A model generated the notes under the pieces. The model had not been told where the DNA came from and ran no database searches. It saw only the letters and a list, made by a program, of their open reading frames with translations. From contig JBIOXZ010000209.1 in NCBI GenBank assembly GCA_044869895.1, positions 1 to 7,642 on the forward strand: a DNA stretch of 7,642 nt, given 5' to 3'. The DNA is from AC-69 sp044869895 (GTDB taxonomy: Bacteria; Actinomycetota; UBA4738; HRBIN12). Made by a program: the position numbers and the translations under genes. Shown piece by piece: positions 1 through 6,037 of the stretch (position 1 is the first letter of the stretch; the number at the start of each line of letters is the position of its first letter).

Positions 1-6
1 CGGTCG

Positions 7-12
7 TATACT
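7..12 (+). promoter_or_regulatory. -10 promoter box for the SRP RNA
   Basis: TATACT closely matches the sigma-70-type -10 consensus and stands out in this GC-rich sequence. It ends 7 bases before position 20, where the 5' strand of the SRP RNA terminal helix begins, which is the right distance for a transcription start. The matching -35 box would lie upstream of the window and cannot be examined. Confidence 0.55.
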
Positions 13-19
13 CGGCCAC

Positions 20-295
20 GGTGACCGTGCTAGGCGGGGAGCCAGCGGTGCCCTGTACCCGCAATCCGCTTCAGCGGGGCTGAATCCCCGCCCGCGGCCC
101 GATGGGTCCGAGGCAGCTCCCGGTGCGGAGCGACGATGGTCGGGTCCCACGTGACGCCAACCTGCGAACCCGGTCAGATCCGGAAGGAAGCAGCCGTAAG
201 CGGGCCATGGCGGGTGCCGTGGGGTCACCTGGCCGGAGCCACCGACCGGTGATGCGCACGGGTCCACCTGGGTCAACGGCGGGTGCACGGTCACC
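20..295 (+). ncRNA. ffs: Large (Bacillus-type) signal recognition particle RNA
   Basis: This is the RNA scaffold of the signal recognition particle, which binds Ffh (SRP54) and targets nascent membrane and secreted proteins to the translocon. The nearly invariant SRP54-binding hairpin is at 172-195, with its GGAA tetraloop at 182-185. The 5' part (about 27-90) resembles the Alu domain of the Bacillus subtilis large SRP RNA as I recall it, including the GCGGTGCCCTGTACC segment at 46-60. Bases 20-30 (GGTGACCGTGC) pair perfectly with 285-295 (GCACGGTCACC), closing the molecule and setting its ends. The resulting length, about 276 nt, fits the large class (about 270 nt in Bacillus) and not the roughly 100-nt small class. 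It sits directly upstream of dnaX, as scr does in B. subtilis. One symmetric-loop base differs from the usual sequence (A at 178). Exact ends are inferred from the terminal helix. Confidence 0.93.
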
Positions 296-301
296 TATGA
301 T
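296..301 (+). promoter_or_regulatory. Possible -10 box for dnaX, abutting the SRP RNA 3' end
   Basis: TATGAT differs from the -10 consensus at one position and lies immediately after the terminal helix of the SRP RNA. A weak -35 candidate, TCAACG at 273-278, lies 17 bases upstream, inside the RNA gene. Transcription would start near 308, giving a leader of about 46 nt before the dnaX start. No T-tract terminator is visible between the SRP RNA and dnaX, so read-through from the SRP promoter is an equally good explanation for dnaX expression. Confidence 0.3.
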
Positions 302-341
302 TCCTGCGCGCCCTTCCCCGCGTGATGGGACGGCTGAAGCG

Positions 342-348
342 AGGGGAG
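342..348 (+). promoter_or_regulatory. Ribosome binding site that fixes the dnaX TTG start
   Basis: AGGGGAG is a strong Shine-Dalgarno match placed 5 bases before the TTG at 354. No in-frame ATG or GTG near the conserved DnaX N-terminus has comparable support. The same AGGGGAGC string precedes the lysC start (4788-4795). Confidence 0.7.
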
Positions 349-353
349 CACCG

Positions 354-2057
354 TTGGCCGACGAGAAGCAGTACCAGTCCCTCTATCGCAGGTACCGTCC
401 CCAGGGTCCGCACGAGGTGCTGGGTCAGGAGCACGTGATCCGAGGCCTGATGGGCGCGGTGCGTGAGGGGCGACTGGCCCACGCGTTCCTGTTCACGGGG
501 CCTCGCGGCACCGGCAAGACCTCCACCGCCCGGATCCTGGCCAAGATGGTGAACTGCGAGCTGGGGCCGACGGCGGAGCCGTGCGGCACCTGCTCGCAGT
601 GCATCGCCATCCGAGAGGGCCAGCACCTCGACGTGGTCGAGATCGACGCGGCGTCGCACGGGGGTGTGGACGACGCGCGGGACCTGCGGGAGAAGGCGCC
701 CACCGCGCCGGTCCAGGGGCGGGAGAAGGTCTACATCATCGACGAGGCGCAGCGCCTATCGCGCGAGGCCTTCGATGCCCTGCTCAAGGTGTTCGAGGAG
801 CCGCCGCCGGGCGTTCGGTTCGTCCTGGCCACGACGGAGCCTCACAAGATGCCGGCGACCATCGTCGGCCGGTGCCAGCGCTTCGACTTCCGACGGGTCG
901 GTGGGGCCGAACTCGCGCAGCACCTGATGTCCGTGGCGGAGAAGGAAGGGTTCGCCGCCGACGAGACGGCGGTGGCCACCATCGTTCGCCAATCGGAGGG
1001 GTCGGTGCGCGACGCGCTCTCGCTCCTGGAGCAGGCGGCGGTGCTGGGAGCGGGCAAGGTCACCGACGAGACCGTTCAGCATCTCCTTGGCGCGCCGCCC
1101 TCCGACGTGCAGCACGCTCTGGCCGATGCGGTCTCCGTCGGGGACGCCAAGGGCATGTTCGAGATCATCAACCGGCTGGTGCAAGAGGGTCAGGACCTGC
1201 GGCACGTGACATCCGAGACCCTCGGCCACTTCCGCGATCTGATGTTGGCGAAATCGGCGCCCGACCAGGCCGGGGTGCTCGACGTCTCCAACGACGAGGC
1301 CGAGCGCCTCCGGGCCCAGGCGGCGAAGTTCTCCCAGGCCGAATTGGCGCGGGTCATCGGATTGCTCCTCGCCGCCCAGACCGACATGCGATGGACGACG
1401 TCCCCCCGGCTGACCCTCGAGCTCGCATTGGTCCGGGCCACCATCCCCGAGACGGACGCCCAGCCCCACGCGCTCATCTCGCGGATCGAGCGGCTGGAAC
1501 GCGTCGCCGGGATCCAACCCGGCGATGGAGGACCGGCGCCGGCAACGACCACAGAGGAGTCCGTCGCTTCGCAGGACTCTGCCGCTTCGCAGGGCTCGGT
1601 CATTCCCCAGGACTCGGCCGCTTCGCTCGAGCCGACCGTCGAGGCGGAGGCGGTCGCCTCACCGGTACCGGTTCTGGGGACCGGGACACCGGCGATCGAC
1701 GTTTCGGCCATCCGCGGCTCGTGGGGTTCACTCGTCCAGCACCTGCGGTCCGGGGGTAAGGCCGTGCTCCCGTCGTTCCTGGAGGTGGCCACACCCGCGG
1801 CGTTCGACGGGGAGACGTTGGAGCTCGCGTTCCCGCCCGATCGCAGGTTCGGCGTGACCAAGGTGGTGGAGCGAGAGTCGGAGCTCCGTGCCGCGCTCCG
1901 GGAGCTGTTCGGCATCGAGCCTCGGATCCGCTGCGTGGTCCGGGAGGCCGTCGCCGGCGTCGTGGTCGACGAGGACCCTCCGCTCCCGGAAGAGGAGGCC
2001 CTGGCCCGCCTCCGAGCCGAGCTCGGCGCCGAGCCCACCACCGAAGGTGGGTCGTAG
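354..2057 (+). CDS. dnaX: DNA polymerase III subunit gamma/tau
   Basis: DnaX is the ATPase of the replicative clamp loader, which opens and loads the beta sliding clamp. The protein is 567 residues from the TTG start; the frame stays open upstream to 102, but that stretch lies inside the SRP RNA. The AAA+ module shows Walker A GPRGTGKTS (49-57), a four-cysteine zinc module (C68, C77, C80, C83, the same 9-3-3 spacing as E. coli), Walker B ending in D130-E131, the sensor 1 segment LATTEP, an arginine finger in GRC (R173) and the sensor 2 arginine R219. An Ala/Ser/Gln-rich linker of about 404-445 contains a six-residue repeat. A C-terminal domain (about 448-535, beginning IDVSAIRGSW) resembles the DnaX tail of many non-proteobacterial species. 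Walker B reads DEAQ where DEVH/DEAH is usual, and the finger motif reads GRC where SRC is usual. No A-rich slippery site for a short gamma form is visible. recR follows without a gap. Confidence 0.95.
   Translation: MADEKQYQSLYRRYRPQGPHEVLGQEHVIRGLMGAVREGRLAHAFLFTGPRGTGKTSTARILAKMVNCELGPTAEPCGTCSQCIAIREGQHLDVVEIDAASHGGVDDARDLREKAPTAPVQGREKVYIIDEAQRLSREAFDALLKVFEEPPPGVRFVLATTEPHKMPATIVGRCQRFDFRRVGGAELAQHLMSVAEKEGFAADETAVATIVRQSEGSVRDALSLLEQAAVLGAGKVTDETVQHLLGAPPSDVQHALADAVSVGDAKGMFEIINRLVQEGQDLRHVTSETLGHFRDLMLAKSAPDQAGVLDVSNDEAERLRAQAAKFSQAELARVIGLLLAAQTDMRWTTSPRLTLELALVRATIPETDAQPHALISRIERLERVAGIQPGDGGPAPATTTEESVASQDSAASQGSVIPQDSAASLEPTVEAEAVASPVPVLGTGTPAIDVSAIRGSWGSLVQHLRSGGKAVLPSFLEVATPAAFDGETLELAFPPDRRFGVTKVVERESELRAALRELFGIEPRIRCVVREAVAGVVVDEDPPLPEEEALARLRAELGAEPTTEGGS
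1563..1634 (+). repeat. Four degenerate 18-base tandem repeats in the dnaX linker
   Basis: Units at 1563-1580, 1581-1598, 1599-1616 and 1617-1634 encode VASQDS, AASQGS, VIPQDS and AASLEP. They keep the reading frame and lie in the flexible linker between the AAA+ core and the C-terminal domain. The first two units are most alike and the fourth is the most diverged. The array is a likely site of in-frame length variation between strains. Confidence 0.7.
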
Positions 2058-2651
2058 GTGTACGAGGGGCCCATCCAGGACCTCATCGACGAGCTATCGA
2101 GGCTCCCCGGGATCGGGCCGAAGTCCGCGCAGCGCCTGGCCTTCCATCTGGTCAAGGCGCCCTCGGAGGATGCGAAGCGCCTCGCCGAGGCGGTGCTCGC
2201 GGCGAAGGAGCGCATCTTCTTCTGCAAGGAATGCGGCAACGTGGCGGAGGGTGACCTGTGCCGGATCTGCCGCGACCCTGGCCGCGATCCCATGGTCCTG
2301 TGTGTCGTGGAGGAGCCCAAGGATGCCGCGACGGTCGAGAAGGCCGGCGTGATCAAGGGCCGATACCACGTGCTCGGCGGCGCCATCTCTCCGCTCGACG
2401 GCGTGGGCCCCGAGGACCTCCGGGTCCAGGAGCTCCTGGAGCGCGTCGAGCGGGACGGCGTGACCGAGGTGATCATCGCCACCAACCCCAACCTCGAGGG
2501 CAACGCGACGGCCATGTACGTCGCGGCGCTGCTGAAGCCCACGGGCGTGCGCGTGACCCGTCTGGCCAGCGGGCTCCCGGTCGGCGGCGACCTCGAGTAC
2601 GCGGATGAGGTGACCCTGTCGCAGGCCCTCGAGGGCCGCCGCGAGATGTGA
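2058..2651 (+). CDS. recR: Recombination mediator protein RecR
   Basis: RecR works with RecO (and RecF) to load RecA onto gapped, SSB-coated DNA during recombinational repair. The 197-residue product is typical for the family (about 200). In order it shows a helix-hairpin-helix segment LPGIGPKSAQRLAFHL (16-31), a C4 zinc finger (C56, C59, C68, C71) and a Toprim domain starting near VVEEPKD (83-89), with the conserved TNPNLEG (142-148) and the C-terminal ASGLPVGGDLEYADE segment. The GTG start directly follows the dnaX TAG stop, and GAAGGTGG at 2043-2050, inside dnaX, serves as ribosome binding site, so the two are probably translationally coupled. The ybaB/ebfC gene common between dnaX and recR in other bacteria is missing. 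The last four bases overlap the next gene. Confidence 0.96.
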   Translation: MYEGPIQDLIDELSRLPGIGPKSAQRLAFHLVKAPSEDAKRLAEAVLAAKERIFFCKECGNVAEGDLCRICRDPGRDPMVLCVVEEPKDAATVEKAGVIKGRYHVLGGAISPLDGVGPEDLRVQELLERVERDGVTEVIIATNPNLEGNATAMYVAALLKPTGVRVTRLASGLPVGGDLEYADEVTLSQALEGRREM

Positions 2652-4732
2652 CCGGCGACGAGTTCCCGCGGCAGGTCGCGCGGACCCGGAGCTTCTCGCT
2701 GGGTGTCCCTCGAAGCTTCACCGTCGCCCCCGACGGCTCCCGCGTGGCCTTCCTTCGCACCCGCGCCGGCGACGACGCCGTGACGTGCCTGTGGGTGCTC
2801 GACGTCGAGGCCGGGCGGGAGCGATTGGTCTTCGATCCACGCTCGCTCTCGAACCACGAGGACGAGGCGTCGCTGTCGGACGCCGAACTGTCACGGCGGG
2901 AACGCGTGCGCGAGCAGGCCGGCGGCGTGGTCACCTATGCGTGCGACCGAACTGTCGGACGAGCCGTCTTTTCCTTCGGGGGACAGTTGTTCCTGGCCGA
3001 GCTCGACGGCGGGGACGTGCGCGAGCTCGATGCCCCGGGGCCGGTCGACGATCCACGCCTCGACCCCTCCGGGTCCCGCATCGCCTACGTCATCGACGGT
3101 GCGCTACACGTGCTGGCGATCGACGGGCTCGATCGGGTGCTCGCGGCCGACGACGAACCGGACGTGTACTGGGGCCTGCCCGAGTTCGTCGCCGCCGAGG
3201 AGATGCACCGGTTCCGAGGCCACTGGTGGTCACCGGACGGAACGAGGATCGCGGCGACGAGGGTCGATGACCGCACCGTTCGCGTCTGGTACATCGCGGA
3301 TCCGACGGATCCGGCGACCCCGCCGCGTGCAGTCCGCTACCCCGCGGCCGGGACCGAGAACGCCGTCGTCACGCTGGCGGTCTTCGACGTGGACACCGGC
3401 GCTCGGGTCGACGTCCTGTGGGACCGCGCGGCGTTCCCGTACCTGGCCCGGGTGGACTGGAGCCACGGCGCGCCCCTCACGCTCCTCCTTCAGTCTCGCG
3501 ATCAACGGGCGACCGCGGTGGTCGAGGCCGATCACCGGACCGGCGCGACCGCACTCCTCCGCGCCAACACCGATCCGGCGTGGGTGGATCTGCCGGATGA
3601 CTCGTTCGGGCGCCTGGATGATGGCAGGCTGGTGCAGGCCGTCGAGGCCGACGACACCCGCCGGGTGCTGATCGGGGACCGTGTCGTCACGCCGGCAGGG
3701 CTCCACGTGAGACGGATCGCCTCGGCAGGCGCAACGGTTGTCTTCGAGGCCTCCGAGGAACCGACCGAGGTCCAGGTGTGGCGAGTGGTTCCCGACCGCG
3801 AGGCCGAACAGCTCACCGATCGACCCGGCGTGCACACGGCGGTCGAAGGCGGTGACGTGGTGGTCGTCACCTCGTCGACCGAGGACGATCTGGTTCCTCG
3901 GACGGAGGTCCTACGAGAGGGAACGGTCGTCGCCACGATCGAGAACGTGGCGGAATGGCCGTCGGTCGAGCCCCGTCCGATCCACGTCTCCCTCGGCACC
4001 CGAGAGCTTCGGGGGGCGCTGCTCCTTCCGGGCGGGAGCGAACCCGAGGGAGCGCTCCCCGTCCTTCTCGACCCGTACGGTGGACCGGGTTTCCAGCGCG
4101 TCGTCCGGACCTCCGCCGCGTTCCTCGCCTCCCAGTGGTTCGCCGATCAAGGGTTCGCCGTCCTCGTCGTGGACGGGCGGGGAACGCCCGGCCGAGGCTC
4201 GGCATGGGAACGGGCGATGTTCCGCGACCTCACCGTCGCGCTGGAGGACCAAGTCGACGCGTTGCACGCCGCGGCGGAACGGTTCGGTTTCCTGGACACA
4301 TCTCGCGTGGGGATCCGAGGATGGTCCTTCGGCGGCTACCTCGCGGCGATGGCGGCGCTCCGGCGACCGGACGTGTTCCACGCCGCCGTCGCCGGCGCCC
4401 CCGTGACCGAATGGCGCCTGTACGACACGCACTACACGGAGCGGTACCTGGGCCATCCCGACGATGAACCGGAGGTCTACCGGAGGAACTCGATCCTGGG
4501 AGACGCCGGCCGCCTGGAACCGCCGCTGATGCTGATCCACGGCTTGGCCGACGACAACGTCGTGGTCGCGCACACGCTCCAACTCTCAGCGGCGCTGTTC
4601 GAGGCCGACCGGCGGCACGAGCTGACGCTGCTTCCGAACGTGACCCACCTGTCCCGTTCTGAGGCGGCGACGGAGAACCTGCTGCGGCTGCAGCTGGACT
4701 TCCTCCGTCGAGCCCTCCGGCTCGACGGTTAG
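2648..4732 (+). CDS. Dipeptidyl peptidase IV-like S9 family serine peptidase
   Basis: This is a probable dipeptidyl aminopeptidase of 694 residues. The N-terminal part (about 30-430) looks like the DPP IV beta-propeller and the C-terminal part (about 435-694) like the S9 alpha/beta-hydrolase. The catalytic triad is visible as S560 in GWSFGGY, D635 in HGLADDNV and H667 in LPNVTHLS. Y477 in DPYGGPG is the likely oxyanion tyrosine, and DGRGTPGRG begins at 509. The pair E184-E185, followed by HWWSPDG, matches the double-glutamate motif that binds the free N-terminus of substrates in DPP IV, which argues for aminopeptidase rather than oligopeptidase activity. No signal peptide or membrane segment is seen, so it is probably cytoplasmic. 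The GTG start overlaps the recR stop (GTGA), indicating coupled translation although the Shine-Dalgarno is weak. Its place after recR is unexplained; peptide recycling is a guess. The X-Pro or X-Ala preference cannot be read from sequence. Confidence 0.88.
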   Translation: MTGDEFPRQVARTRSFSLGVPRSFTVAPDGSRVAFLRTRAGDDAVTCLWVLDVEAGRERLVFDPRSLSNHEDEASLSDAELSRRERVREQAGGVVTYACDRTVGRAVFSFGGQLFLAELDGGDVRELDAPGPVDDPRLDPSGSRIAYVIDGALHVLAIDGLDRVLAADDEPDVYWGLPEFVAAEEMHRFRGHWWSPDGTRIAATRVDDRTVRVWYIADPTDPATPPRAVRYPAAGTENAVVTLAVFDVDTGARVDVLWDRAAFPYLARVDWSHGAPLTLLLQSRDQRATAVVEADHRTGATALLRANTDPAWVDLPDDSFGRLDDGRLVQAVEADDTRRVLIGDRVVTPAGLHVRRIASAGATVVFEASEEPTEVQVWRVVPDREAEQLTDRPGVHTAVEGGDVVVVTSSTEDDLVPRTEVLREGTVVATIENVAEWPSVEPRPIHVSLGTRELRGALLLPGGSEPEGALPVLLDPYGGPGFQRVVRTSAAFLASQWFADQGFAVLVVDGRGTPGRGSAWERAMFRDLTVALEDQVDALHAAAERFGFLDTSRVGIRGWSFGGYLAAMAALRRPDVFHAAVAGAPVTEWRLYDTHYTERYLGHPDDEPEVYRRNSILGDAGRLEPPLMLIHGLADDNVVVAHTLQLSAALFEADRRHELTLLPNVTHLSRSEAATENLLRLQLDFLRRALRLDG
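4705..4728 (+). terminator. Perfect 10-bp hairpin at the end of the peptidase gene, possible terminator
   Basis: CCGTCGAGCC (4705-4714) and GGCTCGACGG (4719-4728) are exact reverse complements separated by the loop CTCC. The stem contains the last codons of the peptidase gene and ends one base before the stop codon. Only TT follows, so it is not a classical U-tract terminator; stems with poor U tracts are often proposed as terminators in actinobacteria. It separates the dnaX-recR-peptidase block from lysC. It could instead act as an mRNA-stabilising 3' end. Confidence 0.45.
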
Positions 4733-4769
4733 GCGAAGCGACCATCTCGGATCCGCCCGGGCCGGCTGT

Positions 4770-4775
4770 TACCCT
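4770..4775 (+). promoter_or_regulatory. Possible -10 box for lysC
   Basis: TACCCT fits the loose TAnnnT -10 pattern of actinobacterial promoters and lies in the only real intergenic gap of this half of the window (4733-4798). Transcription would start near 4782, leaving a short leader of about 17 nt that contains the AGGGGAG ribosome binding site (4788-4794). No convincing -35 box is seen. The gap is too short for a lysine riboswitch. Confidence 0.3.
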
Positions 4776-4798
4776 CATCGAACCGTCAGGGGAGCGCT

Positions 4799-6037
4799 GT
4801 GTCCATCATCGTCCAGAAGTACGGCGGCACCTCGGTCGCGGATGCCGAGCGGGTTCGCGCGGTGGCCGGTCGGGTCCTTCGCGCCCGCGAGGCCGGACAC
4901 GACGTGGTGGTCGTGGTGTCGGCCATGGGCCACACCACGGACGAGCTTCTGGCTCTCGCGAACGGGATCACCTCCACGCCCGAACCGCGCGAGCTCGACA
5001 TGCTCCTCACTGCCGGCGAGCGGATCGCCATGTCAGTGTTGGCCATCGCCCTCAATGCCCGGGGGTGCCGCGCGGCCTCGTATACGGGGTCGCAGGCCGG
5101 GATCATCACCGACACCCAGCATGGCCGGGCCAAGATCGTGGAGATCCGACCGGCGCGCATCCGGGAGTCGCTCGAGGCCGGGAACGTCGTCATCGTGGCG
5201 GGGTTCCAGGGTCTGTCGACGACGTACGACATCACGACGCTCGGCAGGGGAGGCTCGGACACCACCGCCGTCGCGCTGGCGGCCGCGCTGAGTGCCGAGG
5301 CATGTGAGATTTACACCGACGTCCCTGGCGTGTTCACGGCAGACCCTCGCATCGTCCGGGATGCCCGAAGGATCGATCGGATCTCCTACGAGGGCATGCT
5401 CGAGCTCGCGGCGAGTGGGGCGAAGGTCCTCCAACTCCGGTCCGTGGAGTACGCTCGGAGGAACAACGTGCGGCTCCACGTGCGGTCCTCGTTCACCGAC
5501 GAGGAGGGCACCTGGGTGGTGGAGGAGGACGAACCGGGGATGGAGCAGGCCCTCATCTCGGGAGTGGCTCTCGACACCGAGGAGGCCAAGGTCACGCTGG
5601 AGGAGGTCCCGGACCGGCCGGGCATCGCCGCGTCGATCTTCAAGGCGGTGGCCGCCGATGGGATCAACGTGGACATGATCGTGCAGAACGTCTCGCACGA
5701 GGGGAAGACCGACGTCTCCTTCACCATCCCTCGAGAGGACCTGGCCCGCTTGGAGCGCCTCCTGTCTGGGGTCGTGAAGGACGTGGGAGCCTTCCGGTTC
5801 TCCACCGATGGCGACATCGCCAAGATCTCGCTCGTGGGAGCGGGGATGAAGAGCCATCCCGGTGTTGCCGCGGAGATGTTCGACGCCCTCGCGTCCGAGG
5901 GCGTCAATATTGAGATGATCTCTACGTCCTCGATCCGCATCTCGTGTGTGGTGCGGGCGGCCGATGCTGATCGTGCCGTGCAAGCCATCCACACGCGCTT
6001 CGGGCTCGACGGCGGGCCAGAGGACGACCGGCGATGA
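4799..6037 (+). CDS. lysC: Aspartate kinase (alpha subunit)
   Basis: Aspartokinase phosphorylates L-aspartate to 4-phospho-L-aspartate with ATP, the first step towards lysine, threonine, methionine and diaminopimelate. The 412-residue product begins with the family signature KYGGTS (7-12), followed by TAGER (71-75) and the nucleotide-binding GRGGSDTT (149-156). Two ACT domains follow: about 266-340 (starting near VTLEEVPDRPG, with the conserved QNVS) and about 345-405. Length and architecture match the single-function alpha2beta2 enzymes of Corynebacterium and Bacillus, in which ACT domains mediate feedback inhibition, often concerted by lysine and threonine; the actual effectors here are not readable. 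The GTG start has AGGGGAG four bases upstream. An internal in-frame ATG at 5540 probably yields the beta subunit. The stop overlaps the next gene by four bases (ATGA), and asd lies one gene further on, so the pathway genes appear grouped. Confidence 0.96.
   Translation: MSIIVQKYGGTSVADAERVRAVAGRVLRAREAGHDVVVVVSAMGHTTDELLALANGITSTPEPRELDMLLTAGERIAMSVLAIALNARGCRAASYTGSQAGIITDTQHGRAKIVEIRPARIRESLEAGNVVIVAGFQGLSTTYDITTLGRGGSDTTAVALAAALSAEACEIYTDVPGVFTADPRIVRDARRIDRISYEGMLELAASGAKVLQLRSVEYARRNNVRLHVRSSFTDEEGTWVVEEDEPGMEQALISGVALDTEEAKVTLEEVPDRPGIAASIFKAVAADGINVDMIVQNVSHEGKTDVSFTIPREDLARLERLLSGVVKDVGAFRFSTDGDIAKISLVGAGMKSHPGVAAEMFDALASEGVNIEMISTSSIRISCVVRAADADRAVQAIHTRFGLDGGPEDDRR
5521..5528 (+). 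promoter_or_regulatory. Internal ribosome binding site for the aspartokinase beta subunit
   Basis: GGAGGAGG within lysC is strongly complementary to the 16S rRNA 3' end and lies 11 bases before the in-frame ATG at 5540. The spacing is somewhat long. The site also encodes part of an acidic VVEEDE stretch, so the match may be partly codon-driven. Confidence 0.4.
5540..6037 (+). CDS. lysC: Aspartate kinase beta subunit (nested in-frame start)
   Basis: The ATG at codon 248 of lysC would produce a 165-residue protein made only of the two ACT regulatory domains, beginning MEQALISGVALDTEEAKVTL. In Corynebacterium glutamicum and Bacillus the same gene makes a beta subunit from an equivalent internal start; as I recall, the Corynebacterium start is near residue 250 and its beta chain also begins Met-Glu-Glu-Ala. 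The position, the Met-Glu-Gln-Ala context and the purine-rich site at 5521-5528 support the same arrangement here. It would share the lysC stop and bind the alpha chain to form the feedback-sensitive alpha2beta2 enzyme. This is inferred by homology; expression is not shown. Confidence 0.55.
   Translation: MEQALISGVALDTEEAKVTLEEVPDRPGIAASIFKAVAADGINVDMIVQNVSHEGKTDVSFTIPREDLARLERLLSGVVKDVGAFRFSTDGDIAKISLVGAGMKSHPGVAAEMFDALASEGVNIEMISTSSIRISCVVRAADADRAVQAIHTRFGLDGGPEDDRR

Noticed and set aside
581..1759. A 392-codon plus-strand frame inside dnaX.
   Set aside because: Its product is Arg/Gly/Ala-rich without recognisable motifs, and it lies wholly in an alternative frame of dnaX.
2021..2034. 14-base palindrome GCTCGGCGCCGAGC near the end of dnaX as a terminator or operator.
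   Set aside because: As RNA it leaves no room for a loop without breaking pairs, it has no T tract, and recR follows immediately with coupled translation; codon bias explains it.
354..2057. Programmed frameshift in dnaX producing a short gamma form.
   Set aside because: No A AAA AAG-like slippery run is present in the GC-rich gene.
1190..2857. A 555-codon open frame on the minus strand across dnaX, recR and the peptidase start.
   Set aside because: It is antisense to two unmistakable conserved genes and its translation is low-complexity (Ser/Arg/Thr-rich), as expected from a GC-rich codon shadow.
4733..4798. Lysine riboswitch or T-box upstream of lysC.
   Set aside because: The gap is only 66 bases, far too short for either element, and shows no matching structure.
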